Source of the DNA: Streptantibioticus_A sp037034305
GTDB taxonomy: Bacteria; Actinomycetota; Actinomycetes; Streptomycetales; Streptomycetaceae
Direction of reading: 5' to 3'
Assembly (NCBI GenBank): GCA_037034305.1
Contig: JBAGJY010000023.1
Location: 43,607 to 107,606 of the forward strand
DNA: 64,000 nucleotides
Every line of letters begins with the position of its first letter. The stretch's first letter is position 1. Shown here piece by piece: positions 25,831-33,698 of the stretch. Made by a program: the position numbers and the translations under genes. Under the pieces are notes generated by a model. The model had not been told where the DNA came from. It ran no database searches and saw nothing but the letters and a program-made list of their open reading frames with translations.

Positions 25831-26328
25831 GTGCCCTGTGTCCTCGTGGTTGACGACGAACCGGCGATCCGCCACGCCCTGGAACTGATCCTGCGGCGGC
25901 GCGGCTACGAGGTGCTGCTGGCCACGGACGGCGAGCAGGCGCTGCGGGCGCTGGAGACGCACCGCCCGGACCTCGTGGTGCTGGACGTGCTGCTGCCGGG
26001 CACCGACGGCCTGACCGTCTGCCGTCGGCTGCGGGCGCGGGGCGATGAGGTGCCGGTGCTGATGCTCACCGCCCGGGGCACCGTCGGCGACTGCGTCACC
26101 GGTCTGGAGGCCGGGGCGGACGACTACCTGACCAAGCCGTTCGTGAACGAGGAACTGCTGGCCAGGATCGCGGTGCTGCTGCGCCGGGCCACCGCCGCCC
26201 GGCAGGAGTCCGTGCTGACCTACGGCGGACTGAGATCACCCGCCCGGGGGATCGGGTGCGGTGTCCCGAAGCTGATCGGCTTCCGCTACGGGCGCGTAAC
26301 AGCTACTGACTTATCCCTTTTCGGGTGA
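25831..26328 (+). pseudogene. OmpR-type response regulator truncated after receiver domain
   Basis: GTG 25831 has a strong AAGGAGG 7 bases upstream. The receiver domain is complete: acidic pair VVDDEP, phospho-acceptor LDVLLPG, Thr in MLTARG and Lys in YLTKPF. The linker VLTYGGLR normally leads into a winged-helix DNA-binding domain, but the sequence then diverges into about 35 unrelated residues with a TTA codon before a stop. No kinase gene is adjacent. It may still make a single-domain receiver, but its position beside the ABC remnant argues for decay. Confidence 0.75.
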
Positions 26329-26400
26329 GAGCGTCTTGGCAGCGGCATTGGGTAGGTGCCGTTCAGGGACACGGGCCGCCACTCGTCCGAAGGAGACATG

Positions 26401-27075
26401 ATGCGTTCCACGACCGCCCGTCGGCGGATACCCGCCGTCGCGACCCAGGCCGCCGCCCTCGCCGCCGTCGGCGCGCTCGCGCTCACGGCGTGCTCGTCGG
26501 GGAACGGTTCGGCCAACGCCTCCATCGGCGCCGGAAGTGGTTCGGCCAGCAGCTCCAGCACCGGGTCGAACGCAACAGGCGCCGGTTCGGGTTCCTCCTC
26601 CAACACCTCCCCGGCACAGGGCACCCAGGCGTCCGCGCAGGGCTCCGGCGGTGTACGTGCCTGCACCACGGGCCAGCTGAAGGCGGACCAGGAGAACCCG
26701 GACGTCGGCGCCGGACAGTACTACTCCAAGCTGGTGTTCACCAACGTCTCCGGCACCACCTGCACGCTCTCCGGATTCCCGGGCGTCTCCTACGTGAAGC
26801 AGGGCGGCGTCCAGTCCGGCAACGCCGCCGTGCGCACCGGCGACCACGGCACCACGGTCACCCTGCGCGCGCACGGCGGCAGGGCGAGCGCCGTGCTGCA
26901 CGACAGCAACGGCGTCGGCGGCTACGACCCCGGCCAGTGCCAGCTGTCCGCCGCCCAGGGCCTGCGGGTCTACCCCCCGAACCAGAAGGCGGCCCTGTTC
27001 GTTCCCTGGCAGCACGAGCACTGCGCGGGCCCGACCGTGCACTCCCTGACCATCGGCGCGGTCACCGCGGGCTAG
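26401..27075 (+). CDS. DUF4232 lipoprotein
   Basis: 224 residues. The signal sequence ends in a lipobox LTAC near residue 28, then a Gly/Ser/Asn-rich linker of about 60 residues and a beta-rich domain with the DUF4232 pattern (CTTGQL, YYSKLVFTNVSGTTCTLSGFPGVSYV, GQCQLS, EHCAG). Four cysteines may form two disulphides. Anchored outside the membrane; function unknown. ATG 26401 is preferred over 26398 by spacing from AGGAG. Confidence 0.82.
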   Translation: MRSTTARRRIPAVATQAAALAAVGALALTACSSGNGSANASIGAGSGSASSSSTGSNATGAGSGSSSNTSPAQGTQASAQGSGGVRACTTGQLKADQENPDVGAGQYYSKLVFTNVSGTTCTLSGFPGVSYVKQGGVQSGNAAVRTGDHGTTVTLRAHGGRASAVLHDSNGVGGYDPGQCQLSAAQGLRVYPPNQKAALFVPWQHEHCAGPTVHSLTIGAVTAG

Positions 27076-27094
27076 CCGAGGACGCTTACGGCCG

Positions 27095-27128
27095 AGGGCC
27101 GCTGACCCCAGGAGGGGACAGCGGCCCT
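27095..27128. terminator. Convergent terminator hairpin
   Basis: AGGGCCGCTG (27095-27104) pairs exactly with CAGCGGCCCT (27119-27128), a 10-bp stem between the DUF4232 lipoprotein gene and the NlpC/P60 gene. Confidence 0.7.
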
Positions 27129-27163
27129 TGCCGTGTGCTGCTCCGGCTGGCCCGGTGGACGGA

Positions 27164-27988
27164 TCAGGCGACGCGGACGGCGCCGGTGGGCTCCGAGTAG
27201 GACAGCGGGCGCTCGACGACACCGGTGCTCGGGTTCTGGGCGCCGATGAAGTTGCCGCCCCCGACGTAGACGGCGACGTGGTAGGCGCTGCCCGCGCTGC
27301 CCCAGTAGAGGATGTCGCCGGGCTGCAGGTTGCTGAGCGAGACCTGGGTGCCCGAGGTCGACTGGTCCTCGGAGACGCGCGGCAGGTCGACGCCGATGGT
27401 GCGGAAGGCGGCCTGGACCAGGCCGGAGCAGTCGTAGGCGCTGGGGCCGGTGGCACCCATCACGTACGCCTTGCCGAGCTGCGACTGAAGGAAGCTCAGG
27501 ACGCTGGAGATGCTGCCGCTGGTGGAGGCCACCGAAGACGAGGAGGAACCGGACGAACTGCCCGAGTCGATGGAGAGCGACGCACGCTGCGCGTCACGGG
27601 AGGCGGCCTGCTGGGCGGCAGCGTGCTCGGCGGCGGCCTTGGCCTCGGCGGCCTTCTCGGCGGCGGCCTTGTGCTGCTTGGCGGCCTGGGAGGCGGCGGA
27701 GACGGCCTGGTCCTGGGCGGCCTGGAGCTGGTACGTGATGACGGCCTGAGCGGTGGCGTCGGCGGCACGCAGCTGGGAGAGGTCGAGGGTCTGGGTGACC
27801 TCGTTGGGTGTCTGGTCGCCAGGAGCGCTGGCCTGCGCGGGGGAAGCGGCGCCGGTGAGGGCGACGGCTCCGATCACACCACCGGCAACTCCAGCCCGTT
27901 TGACCCAGTTTGGCGGCGTATGTCGGGCATGCCGACGGCTGCGTATGTGGGGATCGGACTGCGGGGCGCGGGTCTGCGTTGGGGACAT
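27164..27988 (-). CDS. Secreted NlpC/P60 peptidoglycan endopeptidase
   Basis: 274 residues from ATG 27988. A membrane/signal segment (GVAGGVIGAVALTGAASPAQA) lies near residues 33-53, then an Ala/Lys-rich coiled-coil region (about 80-130), a Ser-rich linker and a C-terminal NlpC/P60 domain. Catalytic Cys is in YDCSGLVQAAF and His in YHVAVYVGGG. It should cleave peptide stems of peptidoglycan. The start is chosen after a hydrophobic upstream stretch lacking a better context; the signal peptide then starts unusually far from the N-terminus. Confidence 0.85.
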   Translation of the reverse strand: MSPTQTRAPQSDPHIRSRRHARHTPPNWVKRAGVAGGVIGAVALTGAASPAQASAPGDQTPNEVTQTLDLSQLRAADATAQAVITYQLQAAQDQAVSAASQAAKQHKAAAEKAAEAKAAAEHAAAQQAASRDAQRASLSIDSGSSSGSSSSSVASTSGSISSVLSFLQSQLGKAYVMGATGPSAYDCSGLVQAAFRTIGVDLPRVSEDQSTSGTQVSLSNLQPGDILYWGSAGSAYHVAVYVGGGNFIGAQNPSTGVVERPLSYSEPTGAVRVA

Positions 27989-28222
27989 GGCCAATATGGC
28001 TATCAGGAATTCTTGGGCGCGTACAAAAAACGTAAGGTACGCCACAGTTTCGCGGCTCCCGGTCGCAATGCCGGACTTTCGATCTTGCGTTGGGCTTTCT
28101 GGAGCGTTCGACTCCGTTTCAGCCCGCTCGCGTTCACAATCGCGCGAACCCGAAGTACGACATGGTCAGCCCGGCGTGTCCCGGTTCACCCGGCAGCGCG
28201 CCCCGCTCAACGGCCTTGTGGC

Positions 28223-28251
28223 GCTATACCACGTGTGGGGCTTGGCTCCAA
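28223..28251 (-). promoter_or_regulatory. Possible promoter for the NlpC/P60 gene
   Basis: On the minus strand TTGGAG (28251-28246) and TATAGC (28228-28223) are separated by 17 bp, a vegetative promoter-like layout. The resulting leader to 27988 would be about 230 bases. No c-di-AMP (ydaO) riboswitch signature was recognised in it. Confidence 0.35.
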
Positions 28252-28376
28252 CTTTGCGTTGACAGCGGTGGCTTGATAAAGCGACAGACCCACGTGACCT
28301 GCGGTTACCTCGTCTCGCGTCACCGTTGGTGATCATCCGGACGCTTCCCGTATGAAGATCGACCGCCCCCCGGGCG

Positions 28377-28440
28377 TGTGATCCGTTGTCAGGTGGTAGA
28401 GATCACAAAGACGTTGGCGTACGCCGTGTCGCAGATCACA
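28377..28440 (+). promoter_or_regulatory. Three 7-base half-sites upstream of nuoA
   Basis: TGTGATC (28377-28383) is the reverse complement of GATCACA, which appears exactly at 28401-28407 and 28434-28440. The two direct copies are 33 bp apart, three helical turns. A further palindrome TCACC-GTT-GGTGA is at 28320-28332. These look like binding sites for a Crp/Fnr-like or other dimeric regulator in the nuo upstream region. Confidence 0.4.
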
Positions 28441-28474
28441 GACCGGCGGGCATAGGATGCAGGCGGTTCGGGCT

Positions 28475-28490
28475 TGTGAACTGCCTCACA
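28475..28490 (+). promoter_or_regulatory. Rex redox-repressor operator upstream of nuoA
   Basis: TGTGAACTGCCTCACA has perfect arms TGTGA/TCACA around 6 bases and differs at one position from the Streptomyces Rex consensus TGTGAACNNNTTCACA. It ends 45 bp before the nuoA start. Rex senses NADH/NAD+ and is known to control the nuo operon of S. coelicolor. A possible -10 TAGGAT is at 28453-28458, so bound Rex would cover the transcription start. Confidence 0.8.
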
Positions 28491-28535
28491 TAGGAACGAT
28501 CTGTCAGTCAACGTCGACTGGAAGGAGCGAGGGCG

Positions 28536-28895
28536 GTGAACACCTACGTCCCCATCCTCGTGCTCGGAGCCCTGGCGGCGGGGTTCGCGATCTTCTCCGT
28601 GGACATGGCCCGACGTACCGGGCCGAAGAGGTACAACCGGGCGAAGCTGGACGCCTATGAGTGCGGTGTCGAGCCGACGCCGCAACCGGCCGGAGGCGGG
28701 CGCTTCCCGATCAAGTACTACCTGACGGCGATGCTCTTCATCGTCTTCGACATCGAGATCGTCTTCCTCTACCCCTGGGCGGTCACCTTCGACGCCCTCG
28801 GGCTGTTCGGACTCGTCGAAATGCTGCTGTTCGTCCTCACCGTCTTCGTCGCCTACGCCTACGTGTGGCGGCGCGGGGGCCTGGAGTGGGACTGA
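28536..28895 (+). CDS. nuoA: NADH-quinone oxidoreductase subunit A
   Basis: 119 residues, three membrane helices, with the conserved ECGVEP and FPIKYYLTAMLFIVFDIEIVF region. It is part of the membrane arm at the quinone-site junction of complex I. GTG 28536 has AAGGAG 8 bases upstream. First gene of the 14-gene nuo operon; a Rex-type operator lies just upstream. Confidence 0.96.
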   Translation: MNTYVPILVLGALAAGFAIFSVDMARRTGPKRYNRAKLDAYECGVEPTPQPAGGGRFPIKYYLTAMLFIVFDIEIVFLYPWAVTFDALGLFGLVEMLLFVLTVFVAYAYVWRRGGLEWD

Positions 28896-28947
28896 GCGAC
28901 CGAGTCACAATGGATGAACCCGGGCATTTAGGACAGGGGCAAACGCT

Positions 28948-29502
28948 ATGGGTATCGAGGAGAAGCTGCCGAGCGGCTTTCTGCTCACGACCGTCGAGCA
29001 AGCCGCGGGCTGGGTGCGCAAGGCGTCGGTCTTTCCGGCGACGTTCGGTCTTGCCTGCTGCGCCATCGAGATGATGACCACCGGCGCCGGCCGCTATGAC
29101 ATGGCCCGGTTCGGTATGGAGGTCTTCCGCGGCTCGCCCCGGCAGGCGGACCTGATGATCGTCGCCGGGCGGGTCAGCCAGAAGATGGCCCCGGTGCTGC
29201 GCCAGGTCTACGACCAGATGCCGAACCCCAAGTGGGTCATCTCCATGGGCGTGTGCGCCTCCAGTGGCGGGATGTTCAACAACTACGCCATCGTCCAGGG
29301 CGTCGACCACGTCGTGCCCGTCGACATCTATCTGCCCGGCTGCCCACCGCGGCCCGAGATGCTGCTCGACGCGATCCTCAAGCTGCACCGCAAGATCCAG
29401 AACGAGAAGCTCGGCGTGAACCGCCAGGAGGACGAGCGCCTGGCGGAGGAAGCAGCGCTCAAGGCGGTCCCGACGATCGAAATGAAGGGACTGCTGCGGT
29501 GA
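28948..29502 (+). CDS. nuoB: NADH-quinone oxidoreductase subunit B
   Basis: 184 residues. N2 cluster ligands are visible as the adjacent cysteines in GLACCAIEMM, the cysteine in GVCASSGGMF and that in LPGCPPRPE. NuoB carries the terminal [4Fe-4S] cluster that reduces the quinone. The C-terminus has a short extension (ERLAEEAALK). Its stop overlaps the nuoC start as GTGA. Confidence 0.97.
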   Translation: MGIEEKLPSGFLLTTVEQAAGWVRKASVFPATFGLACCAIEMMTTGAGRYDMARFGMEVFRGSPRQADLMIVAGRVSQKMAPVLRQVYDQMPNPKWVISMGVCASSGGMFNNYAIVQGVDHVVPVDIYLPGCPPRPEMLLDAILKLHRKIQNEKLGVNRQEDERLAEEAALKAVPTIEMKGLLR

Positions 29503-30248
29503 GCGAACCGAATTCCCAGGGTGCCAACGGCGTGAACCCCGACAAGGACGTCAACGCCACCAACCTGCCCGGTCAGCGCGGCGACCAGGGCGAGGCGGTC
29601 CGCGTACAGCGCGGCATGTTCGGGGCCAACAACGGTGGGGATACGTCCGGTTACGGTGGGCTGGTACGGCCGGTGCGGATGCCCGGCGCGTCGGCCCGGC
29701 CCTACGGCGGATGGTTCGACGAGGTCGCCGACGAGCTGGAAGGCGCCCTGGAGGAACAGGGCCTGGTCCCGGAGAACGCGATCGAGAAGACGGTCGTGGA
29801 CCGCGGCGAGATCACCTTCCACATCGCCCGCGAACACCTGCCGCGGGTGGCCCGGACACTGCGCGACGACCCGGCGCTGCGCTTCGAACTGTGCACCGGG
29901 GTGAGCGGAGTGCACTTCCCCGGCGACAAGGGCCGCGAACTGCACGCCGTCTACCACCTGCGGTCGATCACTCACAACTGGTTGATCAGGCTTGAGGTCA
30001 GCGCCCCCGACGCCGATCCGCACGTGCCGTCGATCGTCTCCGTCTATCCCACCAACGACTGGCACGAGCGCGAGACCTACGACTTCTTCGGCATCGTCTT
30101 CGACGGCCATCCGGCGCTCACCCGGATCATGATGCCCGACGACTGGCAGGGCCATCCGCAGCGCAAGGACTACCCGCTCGGCGGCATCCCCGTCGAGTAC
30201 AAGGGCGCCCAGATCCCGGCTCCCGACCAGCGGAGGTCGTACTCGTGA
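29499..30248 (+). CDS. nuoC: NADH-quinone oxidoreductase subunit C
   Basis: 249 residues from GTG 29499, coupled to nuoB. The first 65 residues are a polar Gly/Asn-rich extension; the core carries the 30-kDa subunit signature ERETYDFFGIVFDGHPAL and the IMMPDDW motif. It is a hydrophilic-arm subunit next to NuoD; the two are separate genes here, unlike the fused NuoCD of E. coli. Confidence 0.96.
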   Translation: MSEPNSQGANGVNPDKDVNATNLPGQRGDQGEAVRVQRGMFGANNGGDTSGYGGLVRPVRMPGASARPYGGWFDEVADELEGALEEQGLVPENAIEKTVVDRGEITFHIAREHLPRVARTLRDDPALRFELCTGVSGVHFPGDKGRELHAVYHLRSITHNWLIRLEVSAPDADPHVPSIVSVYPTNDWHERETYDFFGIVFDGHPALTRIMMPDDWQGHPQRKDYPLGGIPVEYKGAQIPAPDQRRSYS

Positions 30249-31591
30249 CCGCTTCGTATGAGCAACCGCACGCACCCCAGCAGGCCGAGGAACGCGTCAC
30301 CACCGAGGGCCGGGTGTTCACCGTCACCGGCGGTGACTGGGACGAACTCACCGAAACCGTGGGCAGGGCGGACGACGAGCACATCGTCGTCAACATGGGC
30401 CCCCAGCACCCGTCCACCCACGGTGTGCTCCGGCTGATCCTGGAGATCGAGGGCGAGACGGTCACCGAGGCCCGCTGCGGCATCGGCTATCTGCACACCG
30501 GCATCGAGAAGAACATGGAGTACCGGACGTGGACCCAGGGGTCGACGTTCGTGACCCGCATGGACTACCTCACGCCGCTGTTCAACGAGGCCGCCTACGC
30601 GCTCGCGGTGGAGAAGCTGCTGGGCATCACCGACCAGATCCCGGAACGGGCAACCGTCATCCGCGTGCTGATGATGGAGCTCAACCGGATCTCCTCGCAC
30701 CTGGTCGCCATCGCCACCGGCGGCATGGAGCTGGGCGCCACCACCATCATGATCTACGGCTTCCGGGACCGCGAACTCATCCTGGACGCCTTCGAGTTGA
30801 TCACCGGCCTGCGGATGAACCACGCCTACATCCGCCCCGGCGGCCTGGCCCAGGACCTGCCGCCCGGCGCCGTCGACCACGTCCGCGAACTGGTCAAGAA
30901 GTTCCGCAAGAACCTCCCCGAGTACGACAAACTCGCCACCGGCAACCCGGTGTTCAAGGGCCGGATGCAGGACGTCGGCTACCTCGACCTGGCCGGGTGC
31001 ATGGCACTGGGCGCCACCGGCCCGATCCTGCGCGCCGCCGGACTCCCGCACGACCTGCGCAAGGCGCAGCCGTACTGCGGCTACGAGGACTACGAGTTCG
31101 ACGTGCCGACCGCCGACAGCTGCGACTCCTACGGGCGGTTCCTGGTCCGGCTGGAGGAGATGCGGCAGTCGCTGCGGATCGTCGAGCAGTGCCTGGACCG
31201 GCTGGAGCCGGGACCGGTGATGGTCGCCGACAAGAAGATCGCCTGGCCCGCGCAACTCGCCCTCGGCCCGGACGGGCTGGGCAACTCGCTGGACCACATC
31301 AAGAAGATCATGGGCACCTCGATGGAGGCCCTGATCCACCACTTCAAGCTGGTCACCGAGGGCTTCCGGGTGCCACCCGGCCAGGCCTACTCGGCCGTGG
31401 AGTCGGCCAAGGGCGAGCTGGGCGTGCACGTCGTCAGCGACGGCGGCACCCGGCCGCACCGGGTGCACTTCCGCGACCCGTCCTTCACCAACCTGCAAAC
31501 CATGGCGGCGATGTGCGAGGGCGGCATGGTCGCCGATGTCATCGTCGCGGTGGCGTCCATCGACCCCGTCATGGGAGGCGTCGACCGGTGA
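30245..31591 (+). CDS. nuoD: NADH-quinone oxidoreductase subunit D
   Basis: 448 residues from GTG 30245 overlapping the nuoC stop, with GGAGG upstream. The quinone-pocket motif NMGPQHPSTHGVLRL is near residue 50 and the C-terminus ends in the conserved DPVMGGVDR. NuoD forms the quinone-binding cavity with NuoB. Confidence 0.97.
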   Translation: MTASYEQPHAPQQAEERVTTEGRVFTVTGGDWDELTETVGRADDEHIVVNMGPQHPSTHGVLRLILEIEGETVTEARCGIGYLHTGIEKNMEYRTWTQGSTFVTRMDYLTPLFNEAAYALAVEKLLGITDQIPERATVIRVLMMELNRISSHLVAIATGGMELGATTIMIYGFRDRELILDAFELITGLRMNHAYIRPGGLAQDLPPGAVDHVRELVKKFRKNLPEYDKLATGNPVFKGRMQDVGYLDLAGCMALGATGPILRAAGLPHDLRKAQPYCGYEDYEFDVPTADSCDSYGRFLVRLEEMRQSLRIVEQCLDRLEPGPVMVADKKIAWPAQLALGPDGLGNSLDHIKKIMGTSMEALIHHFKLVTEGFRVPPGQAYSAVESAKGELGVHVVSDGGTRPHRVHFRDPSFTNLQTMAAMCEGGMVADVIVAVASIDPVMGGVDR

Positions 31592-32349
31592 CAACCGAAC
31601 CCCCGGTATCGCTCGGCATCCCCGAGATGCCGCCACCCGACTATCCGGCCGAGGTGCGCGCCCGGCTGGAGGCGGACGCGCGGGAGGTGATCGCCCGCTA
31701 CCCGGACGCCCGCTCCGCGCTGCTGCCGCTGCTGCACCTGGTACAGGCCGAGGAGGGGTACGTCAGCCGCACCGGCGTCCGCTTCTGCGCGCGGCTGCTG
31801 GAACTGACCACCGCCGAGGTGACCGCGGTGTCCACCTTCTACTCCATGTACCGGCGCGGGCCGTCGGGTGAGTACCAGGTCGGGGTGTGCACCAACACGC
31901 TGTGCGCGGTGATGGGCGGCGACGCCATCTTCGAGGAGCTCCAGCGGCACCTCGGCATCGGCAACGACGAGACCACCGAGGACGGCAAGGTCACCCTGCA
32001 GCACATCGAGTGCAACGCGGCCTGCGACTACGCCCCGGTGGTGATGGTCAACTGGGAGTTCTTCGACAACCAGACCCCCGACTCGGCCAGGCGCCTGGTG
32101 GACGACCTGCGCGCCGGACGGCCGGTCCAGCCGACCCGGGGCGCACCGCTGTGCACCTTCCGGGAGACCGCGCGGATGCTCGCCGGTTTCCCCGACACCC
32201 GGGCGGGCGCGGTGGAGGCCACCGGCGGCGCCGGTCCCGCCACCCTGGTCGGGCTGCGGCTGGCCAAGGGCGAGACGGCCCCGGGGCGGATCGTCTCGCC
32301 ACGCGAAGGCGGGATCTCGCCGTGCGAAGGCGGGGAGGGTGAGGAATGA
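31588..32349 (+). CDS. nuoE: NADH-quinone oxidoreductase subunit E
   Basis: 253 residues from GTG 31588, overlapping the nuoD stop. The thioredoxin-like [2Fe-2S] domain has ligands in GVCTNTLC and IECNAACDYAP. It carries cluster N1a beside NuoF. About 70 extra C-terminal residues beyond the usual core end in a duplicated short unit (REGGIS, CEGGEG), encoded by a direct DNA repeat near 32290-32335. A longer upstream frame is the shadow of nuoD. Confidence 0.95.
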   Translation: MTTEPPVSLGIPEMPPPDYPAEVRARLEADAREVIARYPDARSALLPLLHLVQAEEGYVSRTGVRFCARLLELTTAEVTAVSTFYSMYRRGPSGEYQVGVCTNTLCAVMGGDAIFEELQRHLGIGNDETTEDGKVTLQHIECNAACDYAPVVMVNWEFFDNQTPDSARRLVDDLRAGRPVQPTRGAPLCTFRETARMLAGFPDTRAGAVEATGGAGPATLVGLRLAKGETAPGRIVSPREGGISPCEGGEGEE

Positions 32350-33698
32350 CCGTGGCAGCCGCCGTCAACGAGACCAGTCCGGACAAGGTGCTCTCCCCGG
32401 TCCTGTCCGCGTTCTGGGACGAGCCCGAGTCCTGGACCCTGGAGACCTACCACCGCCATGACGGCTACCAGGGCCTGCGCAAGGCGCTCGCCATGGCACC
32501 CGACGACGTGATCGCGCTCGTGAAGGACTCCGGCCTGCGCGGCCGGGGCGGCGCGGGCTTCCCCACCGGAATGAAGTGGCAGTTCATCCCGCAGGGCGAC
32601 GGCAAACCGCACTACCTCGTGGTCAACGCCGACGAGTCGGAACCGGGCACCTGCAAGGACATCCCGCTGCTGTTCGCCAGTCCGCACGCCCTCATCGAGG
32701 GCATCGTGATCGCCTGCCACGCCATCCGCTCCCACCACGCCTTCGTCTACCTGCGCGGCGAGGCGGTCCCCGTACTGCGGCGGCTGCACCACGCGGTCGC
32801 CGAGGCGTACTCGGCCGGGTACCTCGGCAGCGACATCCAGGGCTCCGGCTTCGACCTGGAACTGACCGTGCACGCGGGCGCGGGCGCCTACATCTGCGGT
32901 GAGGAGACGGCGCTGCTGGACTCCCTCGAAGGGCGCCGCGGCCAGCCCCGGCTGCGTCCCCCCTTCCCCGCGGTCGCCGGTCTGTACGCGTGCCCCACCG
33001 TGGTGAACAACGTCGAATCCATCGCTTCGGTTCCCGCCATCCTCACCAGGGGAAAGGAATGGTTCCGGTCGATGGGCAGCGAGAAGTCCCCCGGCTTCAC
33101 GCTGTACTCGCTCTCCGGCCATGTCGCCAACCCCGGCCAGTACGAGGGCCCGCTGGGCGTCACGCTGCGCCAACTCCTCGACATCAGCGGCGGGATGCGG
33201 CCCGGCCACCGGCTGAAGTTCTGGACCCCCGGCGGCTCCTCCACCCCGCTGCTCACCGACGAACACCTCGACGTGCCACTGGACTACGAGGGCGTGGGCG
33301 CCGCCGGATCGATGCTCGGCACCAAGGCGCTGCAGTGCTTCGACGAGACCACCTGCGTGGTGCGGGCGGTCACCCGGTGGACCGAGTTCTACGCCCATGA
33401 GTCCTGCGGCAAGTGCACACCGTGCCGCGAGGGGACGTACTGGATGGTTCAGCTGCTGCGGGACATCGAAAGGGGCGGCGGGCGCCTTTCGGACCTGGAC
33501 AAGCTGCTGGACATCGCCGACAACGTCAACGGCAAGTCGTTCTGCGCCCTCGGCGACGGCGCGGCCAGCCCCATCTTCTCCTCGCTGAAGTACTTCCGCG
33601 ACGAGTACGAGCGCCACATCACCGAGCGGGGCTGCCCCTTCGACCCCGCCCGCTCAACCGTGTGGGCCGACCAGCCGCATCTGGAGGTGAACGCGTGA
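32346..33698 (+). CDS. nuoF: NADH-quinone oxidoreductase subunit F
   Basis: 450 residues from ATG 32346 overlapping the nuoE stop. The NADH-binding GRGGAGFPTGMKW near residue 62, FMN-binding NADESEPGTCKD near 95 and GAGAYICGEETALL, and the N3 cluster ligands ESCGKCTPCREGT are all present. This is the NADH-oxidising subunit. Confidence 0.97.
   Translation: MTVAAAVNETSPDKVLSPVLSAFWDEPESWTLETYHRHDGYQGLRKALAMAPDDVIALVKDSGLRGRGGAGFPTGMKWQFIPQGDGKPHYLVVNADESEPGTCKDIPLLFASPHALIEGIVIACHAIRSHHAFVYLRGEAVPVLRRLHHAVAEAYSAGYLGSDIQGSGFDLELTVHAGAGAYICGEETALLDSLEGRRGQPRLRPPFPAVAGLYACPTVVNNVESIASVPAILTRGKEWFRSMGSEKSPGFTLYSLSGHVANPGQYEGPLGVTLRQLLDISGGMRPGHRLKFWTPGGSSTPLLTDEHLDVPLDYEGVGAAGSMLGTKALQCFDETTCVVRAVTRWTEFYAHESCGKCTPCREGTYWMVQLLRDIERGGGRLSDLDKLLDIADNVNGKSFCALGDGAASPIFSSLKYFRDEYERHITERGCPFDPARSTVWADQPHLEVNA

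Noticed and set aside
25162..26328. Single ABC ATPase-response regulator fusion protein
   Set aside because: The ATPase part breaks after Walker B, and the regulator has its own ribosome binding site and GTG at 25831. The shared frame is best explained by chance after deletions.
27989..28475. c-di-AMP (ydaO) riboswitch ahead of the NlpC/P60 gene
   Set aside because: Such riboswitches often precede cell-wall hydrolase genes in actinobacteria, but I could not find the conserved ydaO core on the minus strand here. A covariance-model search would settle it.
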